This document shows positions 47,241 through 54,754 of a stretch of 64,000 nucleotides of DNA, piece by piece (positions within the stretch are counted from its first letter, which is position 1; the number at the start of each line of letters is the position of its first letter). This DNA comes from [Clostridium] viride DSM 6836 (GTDB lineage Bacteria; Bacillota; Clostridia; Oscillospirales; Oscillospiraceae): contig KK211198.1 in assembly GCA_000620945.1 (NCBI GenBank), positions 668,120-732,119 on the forward strand, given 5' to 3'. Both the position numbers and the translations under genes were made by a program. A model generated the notes under the pieces. It made no database searches, had not been told where the DNA came from, and was given only the letters and a program-made list of their open reading frames with translations.

Positions 47241-47759
47241 ATGCCATACGACGAACACTGCAGCTGCGGCTGCGGTTGCGACCACAACCATGAACTCCCC
47301 CACCTGGCTGAAACCCACGCCACACCGGTTGAGGTGACAAAAAACCAAAAGGACTTTCTCCATCAGCTCAGTCACAGCCAATACCTGCCTGTAGCCAGGT
47401 TCACTGTGAAGGACAGCCGGGAGGAAGGTTTTGTCTCCACCGCCCTGGCACCAGTTTTCCTGCGCTCGGCGGCCGACGATATGAATACGGTAAAAGAGGC
47501 AGGCGTCTTCCTGCAAAAGTTGGAAAACTTGGGCCTTATTACCCTGGATTACGACATTCCTCTGAACGGGTATGGTTATGAGGAGTACAAGACAAGCTCA
47601 CTCTACGAGTATTTCTGCGCCACGGTGGCGGAAGGTTCCACTAGGCCCAACTTCTTGGGCGATACCCCAGTTCTGGAGCTTGGCAGCATTGCTCTCACCG
47701 AAGTAGGAAAAAAGATTGCCGCCACTCACTGCGACCACGACCAACATCACCACATGTAG
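47241..47759 (+). CDS. hypothetical protein with Cys/His-rich ends
   Basis: 172 residues, not recognised. The N-terminus (DEHCSCGCGCDHNHELPHLAETH) and the C-terminus (HCDHDQHHHM) are metal-ligand rich, while the middle (about residues 30-155) looks like a compact domain with winged-helix-like order (FLHQLSHSQYLPVARFTVKD, AGVFLQKLENLGLITLDYDIPLNGYGYEEYKTSSLYEYF). GGAG precedes ATG 47241. Possibly a metal-responsive or metal-storage protein. Confidence 0.7.
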   Translation: MPYDEHCSCGCGCDHNHELPHLAETHATPVEVTKNQKDFLHQLSHSQYLPVARFTVKDSREEGFVSTALAPVFLRSAADDMNTVKEAGVFLQKLENLGLITLDYDIPLNGYGYEEYKTSSLYEYFCATVAEGSTRPNFLGDTPVLELGSIALTEVGKKIAATHCDHDQHHHM

Positions 47760-47778
47760 TTCGTCAATTTCACACAAT

Positions 47779-47826
47779 AAAAAGACTCCCCCTCTGCTGC
47801 ATTTACAGCTTGGGGGAGTCTTTTTT
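47779..47826 (+). terminator. terminator of the Cys/His-rich protein gene
   Basis: AAAAAGACTCCCCC (47779-47792) pairs with GGGGGAGTCTTTTT (47812-47825), followed by T. Confidence 0.92.
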
Positions 47827-47971
47827 CATCCCACCCTCCAAGCTGATTGCGGCCATCTCAAGTGCAACTCGAGTATGTAGGGAAACAACACGAGATGATA
47901 ATTTTAATTATTATACAGCTATATAATATATGATATAATTTTATTTATTAAAATTTTAGGAGGAATTATCT

Positions 47972-49112
47972 ATGCTGTATGGTAGAAAGGGTATCTGTAT
48001 GCTATTAACGGTAGGCATGCTTTTGAGTGTTATGGTAATCAGGTGCTGCTTACCAAGACCAAGATCAAATCAAGCATAGGGAGGCAGTAGAGAAACTGAC
48101 TTCTTTGAACATTATCGGTGATAGCGATAATGGGAAGTTTAATCCGAAAGCCTTTGTTACCCGAGCTGAACTGTGTAAAATGATCTGTTACATTTACACT
48201 GGTGGTAAGGATTTTTCTGGAGACTCTGAATTCCAGCTTCCGGTTAAACCATCCTTCACCGATATCAAGGAACACTGGGCTGAAACATATATCGAATACT
48301 GCCATAGCCTGCGTATGATTGATGGCATGGGCGACGGTACATTTGCCCCTAACTCCAATCTCACTGGCGCTCAGGCCACGAAACTACTGCTAGCTGTGCT
48401 CGGCTATGATACTGGATACGAAGGCATGATTGGCCCAGATTGGATACTGAATACCACTGTAGTGGGGGAAAAACATAAGTTGTCTTATGGAATTTCATCT
48501 TTTGACCCCTCTGCCGCCTTGACGCGTGAGAGAGCCGCACAGATGATTTCCAATGCCTTGGATCAAAGGATGATTAATTATGAATTCATCATTAATGCAC
48601 CTAAGCCTCCATTGGGGGTAATGGTAAAGGCTAGCATTCCGGTGCAGGGCTTCCATACTTTGAAGGAGGTTTATTTTGACAAGGTCGGGAATCCCAATGA
48701 TATTGGCGCTGCCTTTGAGCGAGGAGAAAACTATTCCTTTCATGCGTACACCGGTACACTAATGGACATTTATCAAGGGAAAAAGGCGTCCTCGGGGAAA
48801 ACATTCCTAGTTGTGCCCCTCACCACAAGAGCTTTGGTAGATGCAGATAAAACAGCCAAGGTTATGCTAGAAAACTTTAAACTCTTCATTGCCATACCTG
48901 GGGAGGTTGCGCGGCAGAGCTTCCTGCCGAAAGCATCTTGGAATCAGACAATGATGCCGGAATCGTTCACGCTGGAGCCCAAGGAATCCGTCACCTATGA
49001 CCTCGTCTTTGAAGTTCCCGTGGGCTCTTCCAATTCAACACTGGTCTTTATTCAGGATGCAAATGGTGTCACCTTGGTTGATTATGGAGTAACCATCCAC
49101 ATTGCTAACTAA
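47972..49112 (+). pseudogene. SLH-domain surface protein, frameshifted after the signal peptide
   Basis: AGGAGG and ATG 47972 start a signal peptide (LYGRKGICMLLTVGMLLSVMV) that runs into a stop at about 48077. One base away, the frame 48039-49112 reads SGAAYQDQDQIKHREAVEKL and continues as two to three SLH repeats (NIIGDSDNGKFNPKAFVTRAELCKMICYIY; GMGDGTFAPNSNLTGAQATKLLLAVLGY) plus a beta-rich C-terminal domain. Removing one A in GTAATCA (48035-48041) would join them as VMVSGAAYQ. Either a recent one-base insertion, phase variation, or a sequencing error; the downstream frame is otherwise intact. Confidence 0.75.
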
Positions 49113-49155
49113 AACGATCCAATGAGTAGTAAGCAAAAACAGAAACTACATCTCA

Positions 49156-49187
49156 AAAAAGCTTTGTACTTTTGTGCAAAGCTTTTT
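49156..49187 (+). terminator. terminator of the SLH gene
   Basis: AAAAAGCTTTG (49156-49166) with CAAAGCTTTTT (49177-49187), T-run included, about 45 bases after the stop. Confidence 0.88.
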
Positions 49188-49282
49188 GCTTTTCACCCTA
49201 GGAAAAATTGAAATTTCTTCCTCGTGGAATACTAAGCTCTAAACGATACTTAAGTTCACTTCAAAAAGCGGGTAGAAACAAT

Positions 49283-49319
49283 AAAAAACCCTGTAACCGT
49301 TGAGATTACAGGGTTTTTT
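49283..49319 (-). terminator. terminator of the tRNA-Leu transcript
   Basis: AAAAAACCCTGTAA (49283-49296) with TTACAGGGTTTTTT (49306-49319). On the minus strand it follows the tRNA CCA end directly. Confidence 0.85.
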
Positions 49320-49322
49320 ATT

Positions 49323-49383
49323 TGGTGCGGACGAAGTGACTTGAACACTCACGGGAACCCCACTAGAGCCTAAATCTAGCATT
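49323..49383 (-). pseudogene. 3' part of a tRNA-Leu(UAG) gene, likely attachment site remnant
   Basis: Minus strand: anticodon stem CTAGA/TCTAG with loop TTTAGGC (anticodon UAG, 49370-49372), variable arm, T-arm GAGTG-TTCAAGT-CACTT, acceptor 3' strand CGTCCGC, discriminator A, and encoded CCA at 49323-49325. The 5' half (acceptor 5' strand expected GCGGACG, and D-arm) is missing: unrelated sequence lies where it should be. This is how the far end of an element integrated into a tRNA 3' end looks. Confidence 0.8.
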
Positions 49384-49404
49384 TCGCCTTATAAATCAAT
49401 GCCT

Positions 49405-49442
49405 AGCGGCACTTATACCCCTTAAATACCCCAACACGGATT
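49405..49442. repeat. copy 2 of the dispersed 36-base repeat
   Basis: Matches 47089-47125 with few changes and lies about 22 bases beyond the tRNA-Leu remnant, on the inferred element side. Confidence 0.55.
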
Positions 49443-49562
49443 CGCACATAATCCTTGTACGCATTTCTGCTCCACGGTTAGTGGAGGGGGGCTATTAGAC
49501 CACCATCACCATATGTAGTGCTATAATTTTACATAATAGTTACGGCATAGGGGAGTAACTGT

Positions 49563-49590
49563 TTGCATATTTTCCAGAATATGCTACAAT
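49563..49590 (+). promoter_or_regulatory. promoter of the reverse transcriptase gene
   Basis: TTGCAT (49563-49568), 16-base spacer, TACAAT (49585-49590). GTTAC...GTAAC inverted repeat just upstream. The segment TTTGCA-TATTTTCCAGAA is shared with the promoter at 63353. Confidence 0.65.
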
Positions 49591-49638
49591 AGTCTTGTTT
49601 TAAGTCGATAAATCAATCATAGAATTTTGTGAGGATAT

Positions 49639-51186
49639 ATGCTGTCAATTGATCTTTTAAATATAACAAAAAAATTTATGCAAGATGGATATTTTTCAGA
49701 ATATCTTCCTCCCTCATTTAGTCTTAGTAAGAACAAAAATATTATTAGCTTATTTGACGGCTCAATTGCATTATCGTCAAAATGCGATTTAGCTGCACCA
49801 ATTTCATTTACTATGAGTCGTTTTAAGGAAGATGGTAGCCGAAGAACGATTTTTATTCCTGAATTATGTTCGTATATTGCTTCAGTTAAATTGATGCAAG
49901 AAAAAAATCTAATAAGCGACCTTATTTCTATATCGGAATCTCCAGTATCTTTTTCACCAATAATTCAAGCAACGGGTGAATTGACACGCCATGAGCGAGA
50001 TTATACTGAAACGGTACCTCTTGATTCGGAAGAAGTATCACTTACATATGTTCCCAATGTTCTTAAAAAACTAAACCTTGCCAAAGGCGCCGAAGGTATT
50101 TTATATTTAGATATTTCGAATTTTTACGGGAGTATATATACTCATTTAATACCAGCTATTAAATTAGGTTACGAAGAGGCTGAAAATCAGTATAAGGCTC
50201 AAAAAGCAAATAACTTAGATCCGATAATATGTGATGACTATAGAGATTATGTTTCGCTTGATAAAAGTGTTCGTAATATGAATTGCGCCCGTACAAATGG
50301 ACTTTTGACAGGAACAATGATCTCACAATTTTTAGCAGAGGCGCTATTGTCAAGAATAGACAAAGAATTACAGGGAGAGGGAATTAAGTACGTCAGATAT
50401 GTTGACGATTATGAAATCTTTATTTACGACGAACGGCAAACAGTAAAGTTAAAGAATAGCATAGAAAATATACTGAAAAAGTATTTTTTATCTATTAACG
50501 ATGAAAAGACAAGATACGTTAAATTCCCTTATTACATGGTTGAAAATCTAAAAAAGATTTATTCTGACTACACAAAACATAACCTTTCAGATGAAGAGTT
50601 AATGAAACTGTTTAATACTTTCTACAATATGGAGCAAGACGGTGTAAAAGGTGCAATAAGATTTTTAATAAAATCAATCAATTCTGATTTAAAGTTCCGA
50701 AGCAAGGAGTTATTCACCACATATTTAGTAAATACACTTGTAAATGATAGTCGATCCCTGATTAAGACATACGAGTTATTGATAACAAACAAAAATAAAA
50801 CAAGCATACAAAAACAGGATATTCAAATTGTTAAGAATCTATTAGAACAACATTTAGACAAAGGGAATGATTTGGAAGTTATATGGCTACTATATTTATT
50901 AAAACATTTAAATGTAAAAAAACTTAATGCACAACTAGCTCGTAAAATCATTTATAGCAGCAATGAATTAGCTATTGTAGTTCTTCTAGAAGAATATAAG
51001 TCCACAGTTACCGAGAAAATGAAGAATGAGTGCAAAACGCGAGCAAAGTCATGGCTATTATGTTACCAAATGTTCTTAAGAGGATATATTACGAAGGCTG
51101 AATTTCTGGAAAAAGCAAATATTAAACACAATACTGATTTTTACGCAATTCTCAAACGAAAAGACTTCAGCTTTTATCACTCTTAG
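49639..51186 (+). CDS. reverse transcriptase, defence-type (Abi/DRT-like) candidate
   Basis: 515 residues. RT motifs: IFIPELCSYI (RT0-2 region, about 71-80), LYLDISNFYGSIYTH (motif A, Asp158), NGLLTGTMISQFLAEALLSRID (motif B), RYVDDYEIF (catalytic YVDD, 254-257) and SINDEKTRYVKFP (motif D). Residues about 300-515 are a long all-helical part resembling the alpha-repeat tails of AbiA/AbiK and 'unknown group' RTs. No maturase, endonuclease or integrase domain, so a group II intron or retrotransposon is unlikely. GAGGA precedes the ATG. It lies in AT-rich DNA about 200 bases inside the tRNA-Leu attachment remnant. A defence role is inferred from this architecture. Confidence 0.85.
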   Translation: MLSIDLLNITKKFMQDGYFSEYLPPSFSLSKNKNIISLFDGSIALSSKCDLAAPISFTMSRFKEDGSRRTIFIPELCSYIASVKLMQEKNLISDLISISESPVSFSPIIQATGELTRHERDYTETVPLDSEEVSLTYVPNVLKKLNLAKGAEGILYLDISNFYGSIYTHLIPAIKLGYEEAENQYKAQKANNLDPIICDDYRDYVSLDKSVRNMNCARTNGLLTGTMISQFLAEALLSRIDKELQGEGIKYVRYVDDYEIFIYDERQTVKLKNSIENILKKYFLSINDEKTRYVKFPYYMVENLKKIYSDYTKHNLSDEELMKLFNTFYNMEQDGVKGAIRFLIKSINSDLKFRSKELFTTYLVNTLVNDSRSLIKTYELLITNKNKTSIQKQDIQIVKNLLEQHLDKGNDLEVIWLLYLLKHLNVKKLNAQLARKIIYSSNELAIVVLLEEYKSTVTEKMKNECKTRAKSWLLCYQMFLRGYITKAEFLEKANIKHNTDFYAILKRKDFSFYHS

Positions 51187-51401
51187 CAACGTTCTACATT
51201 TCCACTGGGACAGCAAAAGAGATACTTACTAAACTTTAGAAAAACGCTGCTGAACACAGCATGAAGGCTAATTGTTATGCCGACTTTTTATTATGCTTTT
51301 AGGTAGCTGTTGGATTTACAATGTGGCTTTTCAAGTAATTCTTTACATAGGTAAATTATTGTTATATCGTGAATCTTATAAATTATAACGGAGGTAACGT
51401 A
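51187..51401. other. intergenic region after the RT gene
   Basis: 215 AT-rich bases. A partial stem (GCTGCTGAACACAGC at about 51248) and TTTTTATTATGCTTTT follow, which could be a weak terminator or a small structured RNA. No reading frame with a ribosome-binding site. Confidence 0.3.
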
Positions 51402-51833
51402 GTGAAAAGAATTTTGTCATTATTGTTTGCAGTATTGATGGTATTCTCCCTTACTGCTTGCGGAAACAATGGAATTCCTGCTGAAAAGCAAGAGGAAGCT
51501 AAAGCTCCAGACTTAACCGGCGAATGGAAACAAGTTAATCCGAATTCAGAAGACAATTATCACATCGCGACAATCGGTGGAGACCAGATCGAAATCTATT
51601 GGTTTACTGCATCGACCGACACAAAGTCTTTGTATTGGGCTGGTACATTTGTTGCTCCCACAACAACAGACACTCCATATACTTGGGATTCTCAAAACGA
51701 CAAGGAAAAGACCGGCTCGGCCATGTTGGCATCTGGCGATGATACAAAAACATTCACCTACGACGGAAAGCAGATCAGTTATTCAGCATCCGCATTAGGA
51801 ATCACTCAAACTGTTAAACTCGAAAAGCAATAA
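51402..51833 (+). CDS. small lipoprotein
   Basis: 143 residues starting with GTG 51402, preceded by GGAGGT. Signal peptide KRILSLLFAVLMVFS with lipobox LTAC (Cys about residue 22), then an Ala/Glu/Lys linker and a beta-rich domain (LTGEWKQVNPNSEDNYHIATIGGDQIEIYWF; YDGKQISYSASALGITQTVKLEK) reminiscent of lipocalin-like or 'DUF' lipoproteins that recognise a GEW motif. Membrane-anchored outside the cell. Function unknown. Confidence 0.8.
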   Translation: MKRILSLLFAVLMVFSLTACGNNGIPAEKQEEAKAPDLTGEWKQVNPNSEDNYHIATIGGDQIEIYWFTASTDTKSLYWAGTFVAPTTTDTPYTWDSQNDKEKTGSAMLASGDDTKTFTYDGKQISYSASALGITQTVKLEKQ

Positions 51834-51843
51834 GGAAACAGGC

Positions 51844-52059
51844 ATGAAAGACTTACACCATCGAATCATTCTGACTATTGATGAATGGCTGATTCTCAAA
51901 TCTGCTCTCACAGAGAAGGGATACAAGCGCTTCCAGACGCAGTACGATGCAGGCTTAGAGGAAGGGTTTCACGCTTGGTTTATCGGCAACGGAAATCGAG
52001 TAGAGGTTATTACGCACAATCCAGAGATACAGCGAGATATTATTAAAAACGATATATAA
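51844..52059 (+). CDS. 71-residue hypothetical protein
   Basis: Small alpha/beta protein (DLHHRIILTIDEWLILKSALTEKGYKRFQTQYDAGLEEGFHAWFIGNGNRVEVITHN), unrecognised. Starts 10 bases after the lipoprotein stop with AGGAAAC before the ATG, so probably co-transcribed. A bidirectional terminator follows. Confidence 0.6.
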   Translation: MKDLHHRIILTIDEWLILKSALTEKGYKRFQTQYDAGLEEGFHAWFIGNGNRVEVITHNPEIQRDIIKNDI

Positions 52060-52066
52060 AACAAAA

Positions 52067-52098
52067 ACCCCTCCAAGGCCGAAAAGCCAGGGAGGGGT
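52067..52098. terminator. bidirectional terminator
   Basis: ACCCCTCC (52067-52074) with GGAGGGGT (52091-52098) and inner GGC/GCC; T-runs on both strands. Almost the same hairpin recurs at 61107-61138. Confidence 0.88.
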
Positions 52099-52103
52099 GT
52101 AGT

Positions 52104-52472
52104 TTATTTATATTTTGCCAATACATATCCACCTATCCAATGCACTTGATTGTTTATAGAAACTCCATAATGGTCCATATCGTAAGCAACCTTAACCACT
52201 TGAAATGAATCCCCAACCTTAGCAAAATCGTGGTGATGTTGATCTTTAGTTACCACGCCAACATCTCCCTCTTCTAATCTATAGTTGCGTTCTGAGTTGC
52301 TTGAACTAAATTCACTGTTATTCAGCCAACGGAAGGAACCATCTGATATCCTTACAGCATATGATGTTCCTGCCCACCTACTTAAAATGGTACCTACTGT
52401 ACCACTTGGTATACCTTCGTGATCAGCTATTAGCATAACTTTATCCCCAGGATAAAATTGCTTGTATCTCAC
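52104..52472 (-). CDS. SH3/KOW-like tandem-domain protein, paralogue 1
   Basis: 122 residues in two SH3-like halves: FYPGDKVMLIADHEGIPSGTVGTILSRWAGTSYAVRISDGSFRWL and LEEGDVGVVTKDQHHHDFAKVGDSFQVVKVAYDMDHYGVSI, ending WIGGYVLAKYK. One of five related proteins in this window and closest to the one at 61917-62282. GTG 52472 is chosen because GAGAGGTGA precedes it and the paralogues start VRYxxFYPGDKV. No signal peptide. Function unknown; barrels of this type bind proteins, peptidoglycan or RNA. Confidence 0.72.
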   Translation of the reverse strand: MRYKQFYPGDKVMLIADHEGIPSGTVGTILSRWAGTSYAVRISDGSFRWLNNSEFSSSNSERNYRLEEGDVGVVTKDQHHHDFAKVGDSFQVVKVAYDMDHYGVSINNQVHWIGGYVLAKYK

Positions 52473-52537
52473 TAAACTCACCTCTCTACAATATAGGTAA
52501 ATTTATGACGATTTGTGTCAGCGATCAAACTGCAAAA

Positions 52538-52569
52538 ACTCCCCCAAAGCCAATAAGCTAAGGGGGAGT
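52538..52569 (-). terminator. terminator of the RCC1-repeat gene
   Basis: ACTCCCCC (52538-52545) with GGGGGAGT (52562-52569), then TTTTTGC on the minus strand. Confidence 0.87.
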
Positions 52570-52573
52570 AATT

Positions 52574-54025
52574 TTATTGAAGTCTTACTGGGATGAATTG
52601 ATTTTCTGTATTTCCTATACCTAGCTGTCCTTGATCATTTTTGCCCCAAGTCCATATGCTCCCATCTTCACAGAAAATGAATGTGTGATTAAGTCCAGGT
52701 ACGACAGAAATTACTTTCCCAATGCCCGTAATCTGTACTGGGGTATTCTTATTCCCTGTGCTTCCAACGCCGAGCTGACCCTCTGCATTTTTACCCCATG
52801 CCCACAGTGTGCCGTCAACACAAAGTGCAAAAGTGTGGTTTTCACCTGTGAAAATTTGCTTGATCGTTGGAATGTTAGTTGCGGGAGGATTGTTATTGTT
52901 ATCGGGGTCACCATCAAAGATTTGTATTGGGCGGGAAATATAGGTCCCCATTGCCGCTAATAATATGTTTCCGGCTCCATATCCCCATCCCCAAATGCTT
53001 CCATCACTTTTTCTGGCTAAAGAATGCGATGCTCCACCAGATATTTCTGTAACATTATTTAAACCTTTTACCTGCACAGGAGTGGATCTATTTGTTGTAG
53101 TACAATCACCAAGTTGCCCATAGTCATTTCGTCCCCATGCCCAGACTGTCCCATCATTTTTTAAAGCTAAACCATATCCATCACCAGCGTCTATTGCGAT
53201 TACATTACTTAATCCGGTCACTTGTACAGGATAACTACTATATGTGAGTTTCGATCCATTCCCAAGCTGCCCGTTTTCATTGTTACCCCATGTCCAAACA
53301 GTTCCATCACTTTTCAATGCTGTTCCAAAATTTACTCCGTCTGATACTGAAACAATGTTTTCTAAATTAGGTAGCTGCCGAGGTGTATATACACTGGAAG
53401 TACTAGTTGTTCCTGCAATCTGGTACTTATCATTGCAGCCCCAACCCCAAACCGTACCATTTGCTAACACAGCAAAACAAGTTTTCATTTGCGTATCGAA
53501 ATATTTTACATTTGAAAGTCCAGAAACTTGACCTAAGTCAAATTGATTTGTATTAGCATGACCAAGTAAGCCCCAGGAGTTTCCAACAGCACCCGGCGCC
53601 CAAGACCAAAGTGTACCATCCGTTTTTAAAACAAAAAAAGAACCGTTCCACCCGCTGTAGACTTCAACAACATCATTTATACCTGAAACTTGATGAAGCG
53701 CCTCGTCGCCTGGGCCACCGCAAGTAAAAACGGTACCATCTTCCTTTAAAAAAATAGAGGCATTATAACCTGCGGCACCAGATTTGTAATTAGTATGTAT
53801 TATTAAATCGCTTGGAGTTGATGTGGTTCCCCCGAGTTGCCTATCTAAATTCATCCCCCATGCCGCAATTGTTCCATCATGTAGTTTTGCAATTGAATAG
53901 TATTGCCCCGAAGATAAACTGTGTTTGGGGTTAATCTCTGTGATCGCTGTTCCTTCTGCATATGCAACAGGTGTGCACCCTATTATTAGTGTGAGTGACA
54001 ACACAAGCCCGATCCATTGCTTCAT
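52574..54025 (-). CDS. exported RCC1-repeat (beta-propeller) protein
   Basis: 483 residues. Signal peptide [22 protein letters not shown] (the IIGC could also be a lipobox), then seven to eight RCC1-type repeats with the pattern [28 protein letters not shown] (for example [25 protein letters not shown] and [22 protein letters not shown]), giving a beta-propeller. A repeat-free linker with [12 protein letters not shown] lies near residue 375. The last repeat ends at the C-terminus. Bacterial RCC1-like proteins are surface binding proteins; the partner is unknown. Confidence 0.88.
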   Translation of the reverse strand: MKQWIGLVLSLTLIIGCTPVAYAEGTAITEINPKHSLSSGQYYSIAKLHDGTIAAWGMNLDRQLGGTTSTPSDLIIHTNYKSGAAGYNASIFLKEDGTVFTCGGPGDEALHQVSGINDVVEVYSGWNGSFFVLKTDGTLWSWAPGAVGNSWGLLGHANTNQFDLGQVSGLSNVKYFDTQMKTCFAVLANGTVWGWGCNDKYQIAGTTSTSSVYTPRQLPNLENIVSVSDGVNFGTALKSDGTVWTWGNNENGQLGNGSKLTYSSYPVQVTGLSNVIAIDAGDGYGLALKNDGTVWAWGRNDYGQLGDCTTTNRSTPVQVKGLNNVTEISGGASHSLARKSDGSIWGWGYGAGNILLAAMGTYISRPIQIFDGDPDNNNNPPATNIPTIKQIFTGENHTFALCVDGTLWAWGKNAEGQLGVGSTGNKNTPVQITGIGKVISVVPGLNHTFIFCEDGSIWTWGKNDQGQLGIGNTENQFIPVRLQ

Positions 54026-54158
54026 AAATTCTTCCATTCCCTCGGTCCTCCAATTTCAAAATATAACATAATATAACACAATATTACATTAATTTCCACA
54101 TTAAATGCGTAGTTATGGTATATTTATGGATTCGATATGAAGCTTAAACAGCAAAAAA

Positions 54159-54186
54159 CCAGAGGAAGGATTGCTCCGACCTCTGG
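54159..54186. terminator. bidirectional terminator
   Basis: CCAGAGG (54159-54165) with CCTCTGG (54180-54186), T-runs on both sides. A decayed copy of the whole module lies at 59594-59636. Confidence 0.8.
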
Positions 54187-54402
54187 CTTTTTATTTCATT
54201 TAATATACTCATGTTTATTTCATAGATGTCACATCAAAAACTAAAACAGGAGCTCCATTGCCGTATTTCAGCTTTGCAATGGCTGGAGTATTGCATTTGT
54301 TGCACATTGCTCCAACCATTTTACTTTAAAAGGTTACATAGCGCCTGTGCTAGTTTTAGCCAAGATAGCATTGTAATTAGCCAACCAGGTCATTCAAATC
54401 CA

Positions 54403-54681
54403 TTATGCTTCATTCTCGTATGCATCTTCAAATGGCAAGATATCTTCATTTATCAAAAATGCTCCGTTTCCTCGTCTTTTTATAAAATCCTTTTCTTCAA
54501 GAATACGCAGATAGGAACATACCTTGCTAATGGACAAACCAGTTTCCTGAGATATGGACTTATAGCTACCAAGGGCGACGTTTCCAATACGGTGGTATAA
54601 AAGATATTGTAATACTAAGTTCCGTTCATCAAGCCTTAAAACTAAATTCCAAAGAATTTTTAATTTATCTTCTGCTGTCAT
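54403..54681 (-). CDS. small winged-helix DNA-binding protein
   Basis: 92 residues with a winged helix: helix VLQYLLYHRIGN, recognition unit YKSISQETGLSISKVCSYLRILEEKDFI and wing KRRGNGAFLI. GAGGT precedes ATG 54681. It lies directly upstream (minus strand reading) of nothing obvious and next to the chemotaxis receptor gene; target unknown. Confidence 0.72.
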   Translation of the reverse strand: MTAEDKLKILWNLVLRLDERNLVLQYLLYHRIGNVALGSYKSISQETGLSISKVCSYLRILEEKDFIKRRGNGAFLINEDILPFEDAYENEA

Positions 54682-54720
54682 AGTTACCTCTTCTCTTTTA
54701 CACACCATAAATTATCACCC

Positions 54721-54747
54721 AGGCCTGTCTCATGGACACACAGGCCT
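54721..54747 (-). terminator. hairpin after the chemoreceptor gene
   Basis: AGGCCTGT (54721-54728) with ACAGGCCT (54740-54747). Poor T-run on the minus strand. Confidence 0.5.
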
Positions 54748-54754
54748 ACAGCTA

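Noticed and set aside
49639-51186. Group II intron or diversity-generating retroelement for the RT
   Set aside because: No maturase (X) or HNH domain, no intron domain V-like hairpin seen downstream, and no template/variable repeat pair noticed nearby.
54226-54600. 124-codon plus-strand frame opposite the winged-helix gene
   Set aside because: No ribosome-binding site and it overlaps the well-supported minus-strand regulator.
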